Assembly: GCA_017354895.1 (NCBI GenBank)
Contig: CP071493.1
Coordinates: forward strand, 930,001 to 994,000
Direction: 5' to 3'
Origin: Podospora comata
Taxonomy: Eukaryota > Ascomycota > Sordariomycetes > Sordariales > Podosporaceae
Length of the DNA: 64,000 bases
In this document: positions 1-12,017 of the stretch, one piece after another
Numbering within the stretch: the stretch's first letter is position 1
How the letters are laid out: each line of letters starts with the position of its first letter
Made by a program: the position numbers and the translations under genes
Notes under the pieces: generated by a model
Databases searched by the model: none
What the model saw: the letters and a program-made list of their open reading frames with translations, nothing else
Told to the model about the DNA's origin: nothing

Positions 1-244
1 GCATCCCACCACCCAAAGCTCATCCCTTGCAGCAGACGGGACAGGGATTAATAGCCTGGGGCCAACTCCCATTGGTCTCCAACGCCGGCGAGGGGGCTGC
101 CCCACGTTTGTACCGGCGATTCGATTTCAAGCCTTGGAAATCGACCGACGACAAACACGACACCTCTGATTGGCATTTGGGAAGCCCATCTTACATATTG
201 TCGTCTTGTTCTCCCCGCAGAACGGCACGTCCACTTCTCGCTCC

Positions 245-745
245 ATGTTGCGCCGAACCGCCTTGAACCACCTGTCGAGAGCCTTTCGCCGGCCGCTTTC
301 CACCATGGCATCATCAGACACTCCCGTCGAGGATGTGATCCGGGAGAAGGTACATACATACCTACATACATTGCTCGTCGCTCTAAATTTGTCTGGCTGG
401 TTGGTAGTGTGCCGAGCTATTATGGAATGCTGACTTGCTTGTCTTGTCTACTATAACCAGATCTCCGTTGCTCTCCAGCCCACCACCCTCGAGATTCACA
501 ACGATTCCCACCTTCACGCCCACCACAAGGCCATGGAAGGTAGCACCTCGAGAGAGACTCATTTCAGGGTAATCATCACCTCCGAGGCATTTCGCTCCAA
601 GATGCAGCCCGCCCGCCACCGCTTGGTCTACTCGCTGCTCAAGGACGAGATGGCCCGAGAAGGCGGTATCCATGCTCTCCAACTACGGACCATGACGCCT
701 GAAGAGGAGGAGAAACGACGTGCTCAGGAGGCTGGAGATCAGTAA
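245..745 (+). CDS. BOL1: BolA-family iron-sulfur cluster assembly factor (Bol1-like)
   Basis: Two exons, 245-349 and 461-745, encode 129 residues. The 111-nt intron begins GTACAT and ends ACCAG, and the phase is exact. The product is a small BolA protein. In yeast, Bol1 and Bol3 work with monothiol glutaredoxin Grx5 and Nfu1 in mitochondria to place [4Fe-4S] clusters into target enzymes. Visible family features are the ETHFRV strand (about residues 69-74), the helix containing ARHRLVYSLLKDEM, and GIHAL near the end with the conserved cluster-ligand histidine. The first 20 residues are rich in Arg, Ser and Leu with no acids, as in a mitochondrial presequence. A second in-frame ATG at 305 (residue 21) has a much better start context. 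Stop-to-stop distance to the next gene is only 149 bp. The family call is strong; the exact paralogue (Bol1 rather than Bol3) is inferred. Confidence 0.9.
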
Positions 746-894
746 ACCAGACTTGACTCCAGAAGAGCAAACCGAGAAATGTAAAATAAAAACATGATAC
801 CCCCTTTATGACCAATTGCACGAATGTTGATATGAAAAAGGCTTGCCTGAAGCCCGCTTGGTATCTGACATCTACTCCTACAAAGCGGTCATGC

Positions 895-2829
895 TTACAC
901 AACAGCTCCGACCTGTTTGCCCTTGTTGCGGCGAGGGCCCCATGCGTCTCTCAAGAATGCTGCAAAACACTGTTGCTGTACTGCTTCCTGTTGCTCGGGA
1001 TCATCAATCGTTTCCCACGGCCTTTTGATACCCTCACCCGATACCCTGTACTCTATATGAGACTTGGGAATTCCAGCAGCTGCTTGTTGAAGAGCGTCCT
1101 CTCCACTGTCTTGCAAGGATGGTGATGGCGCACCATCATTCATTGCCTCATTATCCTCCTGTCTGTCGACCGACCCCATAGCATCGTCCTCACGGTCCCA
1201 GATAGAATTACCAGACGCTGTTGTTTCCAGTGACGGAAAGTTTACCTGCGTCTCAAACCGTACACTCGAAGATGAGAGTCTCGACGCCTTCATATTGACC
1301 GGCCGCGTACTCTGGGTGTGAAACTGGCGAGACGAGGCAGAGATAAACCTCGATGCCGGGCCAACAGCCTCTGTAGAGCGACGATGACTCCCACGAGGAT
1401 GTATCTCGAATGGTCGGTCTTCTGCCGTGGAGATCGGATCAGTTGCCAACTCGGCGATGTGGGTTGAAGATCTCGTGGCAGGATTCAGAGGCATTGGCGG
1501 GGAATCCGGAAGATAAATAGGGCTTGAAGCTTGGTTGTGCTGTGCATTATGATGCTGTCCAATCCTCGCTGGTGCGGGCGTCGAGAACACATTCGATCTT
1601 TGAATATGCTGCACCTCAGGCGGCTGAACGCTGGACTGTAGAGGTGTTGTCTGAGCTTCAATCACAGAGACTTTATCGGGGTAACGACGGCGGACATCCT
1701 TTAGTCGGTCGCTAGAAAGAACTCCTTTCATATACACTGGTTGTGGAACATGGACGCAATACCACTCCCAAGTGGTCAGGGGCGTTTGGTCCTCCCTGAG
1801 CTGTTCGATGTATTCCAGATAATCGCCTGAGAAAACACGGATGTAGTCGTCTAGAATGTACTGTGGGACCGTCTTCTTTTTCTGAAGAGGTATCAAAGAG
1901 AGAACCCCGCGGACAAAGTCACCCAGACTACCGTCGTAGTCTGGATAAGTCTCTTTAAAGACGTTATAGGGGTCTTGGGAAGCAGGTAAGTTTGGCGGAG
2001 GCTTGTCAGAACTCCCGCTTGATCTTGGCAGACCACCGCCACGTAGAATCATACTGGGAACAGCAGCTGGTTGCATGGCCGGCTGTGCACGTATGACCAG
2101 TGGACTGGCTGGCTGTGTACGAATCGCCATCGGACTGGCTGGTACTGAGGAACTGGGTGGTAACGACGAACCGGCTGGTGGTGGAGGGCTGGCTGGTTTT
2201 GGCAGAGAGAGAATCGATGGCCGGGTCAGCTGCATGCTAACCTCTGCTGGGTTGAGACTGGCAGCAACATTCTTCATAAGACGCTGTCGCTTTGGCTTGG
2301 GTGGCGACACGGTAGCAGACGGCTCGGGATATGTGGATGGTATGACTTGCGCTGAGGGCGGCGTCGGTCCAGGGGGAATAGGGATCCTGGAGGCCTGTGG
2401 TTCACCCGGGTGGGCGTCCGTATGGAGCGGAGCTTTGGGGCCTTGAATCTCGGCTTCATCTTCAGAAGAGTCAGAACTGTTGCTAGGTAAAGAAAGTTCC
2501 ACAACTGCTGCTAGCTGAGGTTCCTTTGTTTGTGGAGGAGCTGGTATAGGTGACGATGGCACGCCGGCAGGTAGACGTCGAGAACTTTGTGAGCTTGCTC
2601 TGACATGATCTGATAGTGGAGGTTCCGCGACAGGAGATCGTCGCCGAGTTTCTGTATAGCCAGCTTTGATCTTGTCCAAAATTGCCGCTGGAACATGGCC
2701 CTTATGCCAAGAATCACTCTTATTCAATAGCTCCTCCTGGTCTTTGGGAACCTCAACAAGACGGCGGGGTATTTTTGTGGCTTTGCTGCCAAGCAGGCTG
2801 GGGGACCACGTCTGAAAGGGACCGGCCAT
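895..2829 (-). CDS. Fungal protein of unknown function, disordered with one folded module
   Basis: A single open frame encodes 644 residues from the ATG at 2829 (MAGPFQTW). The frame is open to 2910, but that upstream codon is TTG, so it is not used here. Most of the protein is low-complexity: residues 90-280 are rich in Ser and Pro with several repeats of the type SPxxIRxQP, and the C-terminal half is Ser/Thr-rich with an acidic stretch. A denser, apparently folded module lies at about residues 283-385. It is rich in aromatic residues, with the motifs DPYNVFKETYPDYDG, YILDDYIRVFSGDYLEYI and TTWEWYCVHVPQPVY. I do not recognise this module. The composition suggests a nuclear or regulatory scaffold, but nothing proves it. 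An extra 5' exon upstream cannot be excluded. The gene is convergent with the BolA gene. Confidence 0.75.
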   Translation of the reverse strand: MAGPFQTWSPSLLGSKATKIPRRLVEVPKDQEELLNKSDSWHKGHVPAAILDKIKAGYTETRRRSPVAEPPLSDHVRASSQSSRRLPAGVPSSPIPAPPQTKEPQLAAVVELSLPSNSSDSSEDEAEIQGPKAPLHTDAHPGEPQASRIPIPPGPTPPSAQVIPSTYPEPSATVSPPKPKRQRLMKNVAASLNPAEVSMQLTRPSILSLPKPASPPPPAGSSLPPSSSVPASPMAIRTQPASPLVIRAQPAMQPAAVPSMILRGGGLPRSSGSSDKPPPNLPASQDPYNVFKETYPDYDGSLGDFVRGVLSLIPLQKKKTVPQYILDDYIRVFSGDYLEYIEQLREDQTPLTTWEWYCVHVPQPVYMKGVLSSDRLKDVRRRYPDKVSVIEAQTTPLQSSVQPPEVQHIQRSNVFSTPAPARIGQHHNAQHNQASSPIYLPDSPPMPLNPATRSSTHIAELATDPISTAEDRPFEIHPRGSHRRSTEAVGPASRFISASSRQFHTQSTRPVNMKASRLSSSSVRFETQVNFPSLETTASGNSIWDREDDAMGSVDRQEDNEAMNDGAPSPSLQDSGEDALQQAAAGIPKSHIEYRVSGEGIKRPWETIDDPEQQEAVQQQCFAAFLRDAWGPRRNKGKQVGAVV

Positions 2830-3690
2830 TGTCCTAAGGGTTCGTAGAGCTGAGGTTGTCAAGAAGTTTCGATAATCATGATTAGAAATTGTGAAACTGT
2901 GTACATCCAACAGCAGAACGATGTTGTGTGGTAGTGTTGCAGTAACAATAAGCTTGACAGTTGAACGCGCTAAAGAAAGAAACGCGTCTCAACAATCATC
3001 TTCACATTGCGGGCCGTTTGGTTGACACCAACTCACATGAGCTGCCCCACATTCAGCTCCCCCACTTCAGCTAGACCCCTCATCCAAAGAAGAATGCAAT
3101 ATTGCCTGTTCAGCCAGAGACAACCACCGACTGTTAACATCTACAGGCGGGATACACGCTATAATATGTTAAGACCCCCAACCGCGTTACAACCAATATT
3201 TTGTCCAGTGACCTGTCCAGTGACGACATGCCCCTCAAGGGTCCTGCAGCAGCCTGACACGGCAACGATCATCCCGCTTCCAGGCTGCATCTCAACCGAA
3301 CCTCAATCCAGCCTCAGCATTGACTGCACTGTGATCTCGTAGTTGTGGTCTGGTCTCGTCAGAGTTTCTTGATTGATGATGGCATCCAGATGGCTTGATC
3401 TCTGGTAGTCGACAACCATCGTTCATTCCTGCTGTCTGGTTTATTAGTGCAGGTAACGTCGCCCAACGTCATCTGCATTCGCTTCGGCAAGGGTCTCGAA
3501 TCAACACGGCCCACCTTCCATCATTTCCACCTCTAACCACCACTCAAAGCTGTTACGATTCAAAGCAATCCTCTTTATTTTGTTCCTATAGCAAACGCCA
3601 TTGTATCGGGCTTTTCGAAGCATGCGATTTGTCTCGGGTCGGCCCAACCGTCCAGTTGTATCACCCTGACCAAAGCCCCTTATCAGTGTG
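2830..3690. promoter_or_regulatory. Divergent promoter region between the unknown gene and FAB1
   Basis: This 861-bp gap lies between two divergently transcribed genes, so it must hold both promoters and both 5' leaders. The segment closest to FAB1 is pyrimidine-rich on the + strand, as expected for a fungal leader. I see no convincing coding frame: the 98-residue frame at 3395-3691 overlaps the FAB1 leader and has no protein-like features. No specific transcription-factor site is claimed. Confidence 0.45.
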
Positions 3691-6600
3691 ATGGCCAGCC
3701 AGAATGGTCTTCGACCCCCCTCTCTAGCTCCGCCCGGCCCTACGTCTCCAACCGCCACCCGAAGTCGCCGCGGCTCTCTGGTTTCTCCTACTTTTTCTAC
3801 GTATGCCGAAAGGGAACAGCTCTCACTCGCCCTCGACAAGATCCATACCTCAGCCAGTCAGTCGGATGTCCTCACCACATTCAATGATTTCGCACCTCCC
3901 CCAAGTAGCCTTCCGGCTTCGGACAAGCAAGGAACGGCTGGCGAGATTGTACAGCAAGGGTTGAGCGGCTTATACAGCAGGATAAAGGAGGCTGTCAGTG
4001 GCGTGGGCAAGAATTCTGCTCAGGAGGTGGACGATGCCGACAGCCATGATGGGGCTTCCAGGAGAAGCTTGAGCCTTGTGCCGAGGGGGGACGGTGGCGT
4101 AACAAATGCAACCTTCAACTCTGCCGTCTCCTCTGATGCTGCGGTATCTGGCTTGTCTTCTTCAGGCTTGGCTACAGTAACAGCCGACTCTTCGTCACCG
4201 GCTGTACAATCATCCAAGGCCTCCTCCATAACGACGGCATCAACTTCAAAACACTTGCCTCCGGGTGCTCAGAACCTTCCAAAAATCTCCGTGGCTGCCA
4301 CATCCACAAATACCCCTGCCATTCCGGTGGTATCAACGGGTTTCGCCGAAAGTGATACTGTCCGTGGTACAACGACCCGTGAAGAGTTGCCCAGTCGTGG
4401 ATCAGGACGGGGCAGTATAAGTAGGCTAAGCGAAGTGGGAAACAGCACGCTCCTGACTGGGAATGGAAGTTTGGACAGCGTGGCGACCACTGACAGAATC
4501 ATGGTTCCGGGGCGAACGAGGAGAGAAGATGCTCCGAGTCTTGATGGCAGCGCAGATGCTCCCCGTAACCCGATACTAACGACGGCGGAGGCTCGTTCGT
4601 CATCCCTTAGCAGGGCAACCCCACCTGACGCGATGAGACGGCCAGCAGTGATTGACCGGATCACCTTTACAAAGGGCAGTAGCCATTCAAGGTCATCTTC
4701 CATGGAGCCTGGGACTGCTGAAGCTAGCCCTATCAGCACCTCAGCTCACAGCACGGTGTACCACGATTCCTTTAGACATAACGAGAGACCCCAGAGACTT
4801 CAGTCAGGTGTAATGAGGATACCCGGGACGACTGCCAACGAGGGTGCCCCTGAAATGGTTAATGCGAGGTTGGAGCGAATGCGAAAGCAGGTCCTAAGTA
4901 AGGAGTTTTGGATGGCCGACGAGACTTGCAAAGAGTGCTTTTTGTGTGGGACTCCTTTCACTGCCTTCCGAAGAAAACATCATTGTCGGACATGCGGGTG
5001 CATTTTTGATTCCAAGTGCACGTCCAACATCTCTGGAGCAAAGTTCGGTGTCCAGGGCTCTCTGAGAGTTTGCAAGACGTGTCTCAATGTTATCAATCGT
5101 CGGTACGACAGTGGTTCAGATGATTCAGCAGACGAATCCTATCTCCCAGCTATCTTTCGAGCCAACCAGCCAAAGTCCGTGCCCACAGCTCTCAAACAAA
5201 AAGAAGGCGACGAGGCAAGCATCATGGAAAGAACCGAGCAGGCCGACCACACCCGAAGTGCAACCACACCCATGATGGCAATTCCAGCAACCAGGCGTGT
5301 CGGGGACAGCAATAGGAATTCTGCAATTTTAGAAATCGACATGCCTCAGCTGAGTCGGCCAAGCTCATCGCGGTCGCTCAAGTCATTGTCAACTAGTCGT
5401 CCACAATCATCAGGCCATCGCAGGCACCACTCCAAGCACAATTTCTTGACTAGGCTCAAGGGGGCTCCTGATGAGAGAGCGCCGTTTCGCAAACCAGCCG
5501 GGGACGACCCGGGAACCAAGTCAAACGCCAATGCCTTTCATGCCGACAACATTATCGACCCAGAGCTGGCCGACTACATGTCTGATGAGTCGAGTGAGGA
5601 CGAGCAACAAATGGGCAGCATTTTTGCCACCATGAACAGCAGCGACTTCCAACCCGCCAGCCTTGACCCTGATCGATCAAGTTTCGGCACTTATCTGGGA
5701 GCAGGCAGGAAACACCGGTTCCGTCATGGCGAGAAGAGTACCAGCGGTCTCAGCTATACCAGCCGCGGTTTTGATGAGGGTGTCGGCGGTGCTGGCGGTA
5801 GCAGCGGAGGTGGTTTGCAGAATTTATCGATCCATGCACGACCACCCCGAAGGAGGAATATGAGCATCGTAAGCATCAGCGCCCATCATTTGCGATCACC
5901 ACGACCCAAGTCAGCCATCATCAAAGGTAACTCTGCCTCGACCGACGCCCTGTCTATCTTTGAGAGTGGCGTTGAAAATTCAGGGTCAAAGCGGAATGAT
6001 GCAACACGCGAGGGCAAGCTTCTCGAGGAGGGTCTCAACCCGGCGAGCCTGCAGCATGTAAAGAAGCTCTTCCGGCAAATGCTGGATGATGCCGAGATTC
6101 CCAACCCGAGCAGCTGGGAGCGAGCTCTTATCCCTATTCTCGACAAATGTGCCGATGATGTCGACCCCGATATCCGCAACGGGGACGACATGGATATTCG
6201 GCATTGGGTCAAGCTCAAGAAGATCCCAGGGGGCAGGCCAAGTGACACAGCCTACGTTCACGGAGTTGTTTTTACCAAGAATCTTGCACTCAAGAGCATG
6301 CCCCGCAGGATCCGCAATCCCCGGGTCGTCGTCATCACCTTCCCACTCGAGTATCAGCGCCATCCAGAGCAGCACTTTATGAGTTTGCAGCCCGTTATTG
6401 AGCAAGAAAAGGAGTATCTGAGAATGGTCGTGAACCGGATTCTCAACCTTGAACCGCATGTGCTGCTGGTGGAAAAGAGTGTTGCCGGAGTGGCTTTACA
6501 GTACCTGTCGGAAGCCAACGTTGCTGTTGCTTACAACGTCAAACCAACCGTTATTGAAGCTGTCTCGAGAATTGTCAACATGCCCGTTATTTCATCCATG

Positions 6601-9600
6601 GACATGCTTAGTCTTGGCGCTCGGGTGGGCACCTGCGAGAGTTTTGAGGTCAAGACATATGTCAACCATGGGATAAAGGGCAAGAAGAAGACGTACATCT
6701 TTCTTTCGGGGTGTCCCAAGGACCGCGGATGTACCATTGCCCTGCGTGGGGCTTCCACTCCGATACTGTCACGCATGAAGCGCATCACCGAGTTCATGGT
6801 CTATGTGGTCTACAACCTAAAGCTGGAATCATGCTTGATGCGCGACGAGTTTGTCCAGATCCCAACTGAGATAGAGTCTGTCTTGACTTCCACTCTCACG
6901 TCACGGCAACCCACCGACGACAGTCTTCTGATCTCTCCTGGGTGTGTCCCCGATCCCACCAGCCAACGCCCTGCTATTTTGATTACATCACAAAGCACCG
7001 AGGGAGAGAAACTGGTGGAACAGGCTCGGGTCAATGAGGACTCTCCTGCCGAGCAGGAGCTGGCTGCAAACACAACCAGCACCGGGCCAGAGACTCAGCC
7101 GTCGGCGGATGCCGCTCAAAAACTCATATCATTACACGAGTCTCACTCGCATGTCCAAGTGCCAGAGGATGTACCAATGCCGACCTTTTACAGTGATATG
7201 GTGGCAAAGTATGAAACTCGAATCCTTTCAGCGTCGCCGTTTGTCAAGTTTACACAGCCCTACCTTCTCATGAAGGCACGCGAGCAAGAAAGGCGGTTGG
7301 TCTACCTGCGCCGTCTTCGCGACCAAAACATTGTCGAAGATCCCGAAGAGAGCGAGAAGCCCCGACCACTACGGTTCCAGCTCATCAAGCCAGAGATGGT
7401 GCACGAGATTGGCCAAAAAGCCCCTCGAAAAGTAATGGAGGTCCTGCATGCAGTCCATGATGTCGAGTATGACAAGGCTCTGCACAACTACCAGACGCAA
7501 TCCAGACAATGGGAAACATATATCCAGGACAGTCTCGATCTCTTCGATCCCTATTCTCATCAGAACATCGTAGTGCTCTATTCGGTCACTTGCACAGAAA
7601 CCAAGATACCGTGCGTGGAGCCTGGCCTCGTCGCCATCGAGTTCTATAATGAGCATCCTGATGCCAACGGCAACATGGATCAAGATTGCACCCTGGGCCA
7701 GTACATCGAGGACATTTGCGAAGGCTCTGATATGGTGTGTCACGCCAACGGCTGTGATAGAAAGATGCTTGATCATCACCGCACCTATGTCCATGACAAC
7801 GCTCGTATCACCATCATTCTTGAGAACTCGCCGGCTTGGCCCGAAAACTTTCCGGAGAAACCCCAAGAGTCTGAGGGCGACAAGGATGGGACCGGCATAT
7901 GCATGTGGAATTACTGCAAAGAGTGCAACAAGCATTTCGGTCTCATGCCCATGTCTGTCAGCACCTGGAAGTATTCTTTTGGCAAATACCTGGAGCTCTC
8001 GTTCTGGAGCAGATGCGTCCGCTCGAGCCTGCAGAATGAGTGCCCCCATGACCACCAAAAGGACCACGTTCGGTTCTTCTACTACCTGTATCGCGACATT
8101 GCTGTGAGAATTCACTACGACCCCATCGATCTGTTCGAGATCATTGTGCCACGGCCAAGGATCACATGGAAGGTGGATCACGATTTGCGGCTCAAGAATG
8201 ATATCTTCACCAAGGCCGAGGAGCGTTGGGTTCGGTTCATGACTTCGGTCCGGGCTCGACTCAAGAGCATTCGAATTGACAGTGTGCTTCCGGAGAAAGC
8301 GGAAGCCTGTACAGCAGAGATCGAGAGGCTGACCAAGAAGGCCCACGAAGATCAGGCAGAGTTGGTCCGGAGTCTCCAGGAGACATACATGAGCTCCAAG
8401 TACTACGAAGTCATTCCCTTCAACATTGTTATCCGCGGAATGCTGGAGAAGGTGACGGATTGGGATGCAGCTTTCACCAAATTCGAAGCCGACTTCCTTT
8501 CCGACAAGGATGTCCGACAACTGACCATCATTCAACTCAAGAAGATGTTCACAGACAATGAGTCAAAAGAGTCCCTTCCGAGTACTGACGGCACCACGTC
8601 TATTGGCTCGGAATCCGAGGAAAAATCTACTCCCACTGCGTCCCAGCCCAGTAGTTCGGAGTTTGAAGAAAAGCCCACCCAGAATACCGAGGGTGAGAGC
8701 CGGTCACCGGAAACCCCTGTATCGCCGACCTCGAGACCAGTCGCAACTGCAACGGAAGAAGCAGCTGCCAGCCAAGCTGATGAGCTTCTCGAGAGGGTCG
8801 AGCCTTTGGACCTCGCGACGCCTACTTCACCGACGTTGGTGAAGAGTATCCTGACCGGTTCGGAGCTTGCCCCCGATGTCACCAAGCAGTCGCCATCTCC
8901 ACCAAGTGGGGAGATACCAGCAGCAACGCCTGAAGCAAATTCTCTGATGCCGCCTCCGGCAACTCCTGCTGCACCGGCTGCGTCTCCCCAGCCTGCAGAG
9001 CCTCAACATATGTCATTGACAGAAAAGGTCGAGCAGCTACGTCGTGAACAGCGTGCCGCATCAACTGATGCGACCGGCACAGGCTTTGTTGGTGAAAGTG
9101 GTGCAGAATCATCACGAGCTACAGGAGACCGTGCTATCTCGAGAAAGACAAGTCAAGCGGTATCACCCCCAATGGTTCGCGCTTTATCCCAGCCGGTAGG
9201 GGCACTTCCCAGGACACAATCTACTATCGGAAAGCTATTGAAGGAGCAAAAGGCGCAGGATGCGGCTTCCGAGGGACAGAAGGCCGTGCCTGAGAAAGCG
9301 GAGAAGAAGTTCACTGATCGCATTGGACTGGGGGCTCTGAAGAATCGAAAGGCCCCGCCGTCGGCAATTCCGCGTTATGTTCACAAGAGGGAATCCAAGG
9401 TGTCGACGCTTGCGCGCCATTTTGAGCAATTAAGCCGTGAGTTTGAAAAGGAGCGGATGCGGGATCGTAAGCAACGGGCAGCAAAGATGCAGTCTACGAG
9501 AGCCTTCCTTCCACGTACGTCGACCAAGACTATAGTCGAAGTCTACAAGGACGTGGACCAAGCCGTCAAAGAGCCCGGCCCCGACGAGGAGCAGCACATG

Positions 9601-11222
9601 GAGAAGCATCACAGCAATAGGAAACATGATGACTCTTCTCAGCCAGCTGCTGATACCACGCCGGAAGACTCACAGAACAAGGCGTCTGAACCAAGCTCGC
9701 CACTTGCACCACCCTCTGAGCCACTTACCCAAGAGGAAACCCGAAACGAAGCAAATGGCGATGATGCTCGACACGAAGATCATGGGGGATCTGATGATGA
9801 GGGTGCAGGCAGCGACGCGGATGCTTCCACCATCACGTTCGACGAGTTCATGCCTGACGCTAAAGAGATTGCCAGCTCTCTCGAGCCCGGGGATGAGATC
9901 CCAGAAGAGCTCCCAAGACATCAGAAGAAGAGTCTGATGACCATGTTGACTAATTTCTGGGCCGAACGTTCGGCTAGCAATTGGACACCACTGGAGTATC
10001 CTATCAACGCGACAGATCACATCTTCTTTGATTCGGATGTCATTGTGAGGGAGGATGAGCCCAGCTCGTTGTTGGCTTTTGCTCTCAATTCTGAAGATTA
10101 CAAGACAAAGCTTGCCGAGATTCGTCAGCGGTGGGAGATGTCCAACCAGCGAGAAACAGATGAAAGCAGTGACGGCCTTGAAATGAAGCAGCAGCCATCT
10201 TCAGGTCTGTCCAAGGCCGAGCTGGAAAACAGTCTACTGCGGTCTACCGGTACGCATCTCAAGTACCAGTTCGCAGAGGGCTCAGCAAAGATGATGTGCA
10301 AGATTTTCTTTGCCGAACAATTCGACGCCCTCCGTCGCAAAGTCGGTGCTGCTGACCGCTTCGCCGAGTCTCTGTCTCGCTGCCTCAAGTGGGATTCCAA
10401 AGGCGGCAAGACAAAATCTGTCTTTCTCAAGACGCTCGACGACCGGTTTGTCCTCAAGGGTCTGTCGCCTGTCGAGACGTCTTCGTTCCTCAAGTTCGCC
10501 CCGGACTACTTTGACCTGATGGCGCATGCCCTCTTCCACGATCTACCTTCTGTCATTGCAAAGATGCTCGGCTTTTTCCAGATCATCATCCGCAACCCCG
10601 TCACCAACACGGAAATCAAGCTCGACCTGCTCGTCATGGAGAATCTGTTTTATGACCGGTCACCGACAAGAACGTTTGACCTCAAGGGGTCGATGCGCAA
10701 CCGGAGGATCCAGTCGACGGGGGAGCAAAACGAGGTGTTGCTAGACGAGAACATGGTGGAGTACATTTATGAATCTCCCCTATTTGCCCGGGAGCATTCA
10801 AAGAGGTTGTTGAAGACGTCGGTTTTTAATGATACGCTGTTTTTGGCAAGGATGGGCGTGATGGATTACAGCCTGATGGTGGCGGTGGATGAGGTGAAGA
10901 AGGAGCTGGTGGTGGGGATTATTGACTGCATCCGGACGTATACGTGGGACAAGCAGCTGGAGAGCTGGATCAAGAATAGGGGTTTTGCGGGCGGGGGGAG
11001 GAACAGGCCGACGGTGACGAGCCCGAAGGAGTATAAGAGTCGGTTTAGGGAGGCTATGGCCAGGTATTTCGAACTCCGCATTGAGTTTGGAAAGAGGTGA
11101 TGCTGACGTGATAATGTGATAGGTATATCCTACAAGCTCCCAACTGCTGGCATACGTTTGGGAATCATTTGCCGCCTAATACGCCTGCTACGCCGAGGAC
11201 GAGGTTTGAGGCGGATGTTTGA
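3691..11222 (+). CDS. FAB1: 1-phosphatidylinositol-3-phosphate 5-kinase Fab1/PIKfyve
   Basis: Exons 3691-11063 and 11123-11222 encode 2490 residues. The enzyme phosphorylates PI3P to PI(3,5)P2 on vacuolar and late-endosomal membranes, in a complex with Vac14 and Fig4. The domain order is typical: a FYVE zinc finger (about 409-470, with RRKHHCRTCG and the first Cys at 413), a CCT/TCP-1-like chaperonin domain (about 789-1054), a Cys/His-rich CCR region (about 1300-1485) and a C-terminal PIP kinase domain (from about 2137). The kinase domain shows FDLKGS, MDYSLM and GIIDCIR. The long linkers are Ser/Pro-rich. The codon before the first ATG is GTG, so the start is set at 3691. A 59-nt intron (GTATTT donor, GCTGACG branch site, GATAG acceptor) precedes a 33-codon last exon that restores the Fab1 ending RYILQAPNCWHTF. 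Reading through the intron instead gives an unrelated 12-residue tail and an early stop. Confidence 0.95.
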
Positions 11223-12017
11223 GGGGGTTTCATTTGCTTTGTTTTGATTTGTTTTTGTTTTGTTGTGCTATAACGGGAGGATTATTAGTGGTGAGATATC
11301 TGGTGGGAGTTGATCCTAGCATGGAATTATGTGGAATTTTTTTTTGGCTGCATAGCACGGGCGGTGGTGACGGCAGCGGGTAAACGATTTTTTTTGATGG
11401 TCATATATATATAGATACTGCATTCTGTCTTTTTTTTCTTTTTTTTTTCTTTTTTTTTTTTTTTGGTTTGTTTGGCAGTTTGGGAGGGTGCGTGGGGGTT
11501 TATGTCATGCATAGCGAGCGGGTGGTTGTGGTAGTCGGGGTAAATTGAAGAGAATACATGTACACTCAGGCAATGCTTTCTATATGTCAAGGTGAACCAG
11601 TGGGAGGAAATGAGAGGTTTACACTTATTTCACTACTCAATAATCTTTTTGCCTTTTAAATCGATGTGTAAACACCAACAACAATGAACAAGTCTGTACA
11701 ATTATCATTGCATTTTGTTAGCTCTTGATATAGCCATTTTCCTCCTTTTTTTTTCGCCTCTCCTGAAACCAACCTCGAAGCCAGCCAGCCAGCCAGCCCT
11801 ATTTCATCGCTTGCTTCTCCTCCCCTTTGGGTAACTCCTGCTACTAACCCCCTCTCCTTTGCAGCTCAAACACTACACAACAAAGTCATCAAGAAATAGT
11901 CCGTTTTGTGCCTCCCCTCTTCCATTAACACGGACTAATCTCACGAAACCTCAAATCGACAATTCACTTTTTTCTAGAATATTCCCCCCCAACCTGTTTT
12001 GACCCCCCTTCCCCCTC
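11223..12017. other. Convergent 3' intergenic region (FAB1 / KAP120)
   Basis: This 795-bp gap separates two genes that converge, so it should contain both polyadenylation regions. It holds long T-rich tracts (11336-11345 and 11430-11464), A/T-rich stretches, and a short tandem run of about five copies of the tetramer CCAG at 11780-11799. I see no coding frame with gene-like features. Confidence 0.6.

Noticed and set aside
895-2910. Start of the unknown gene at 2910
   Set aside because: The codon there is TTG; the first in-frame ATG is at 2829.
7369-8535. 388-codon minus-strand frame inside FAB1
   Set aside because: Antisense shadow of the FAB1 CCR region; no domain of its own and the sense frame is fully explained by FAB1.
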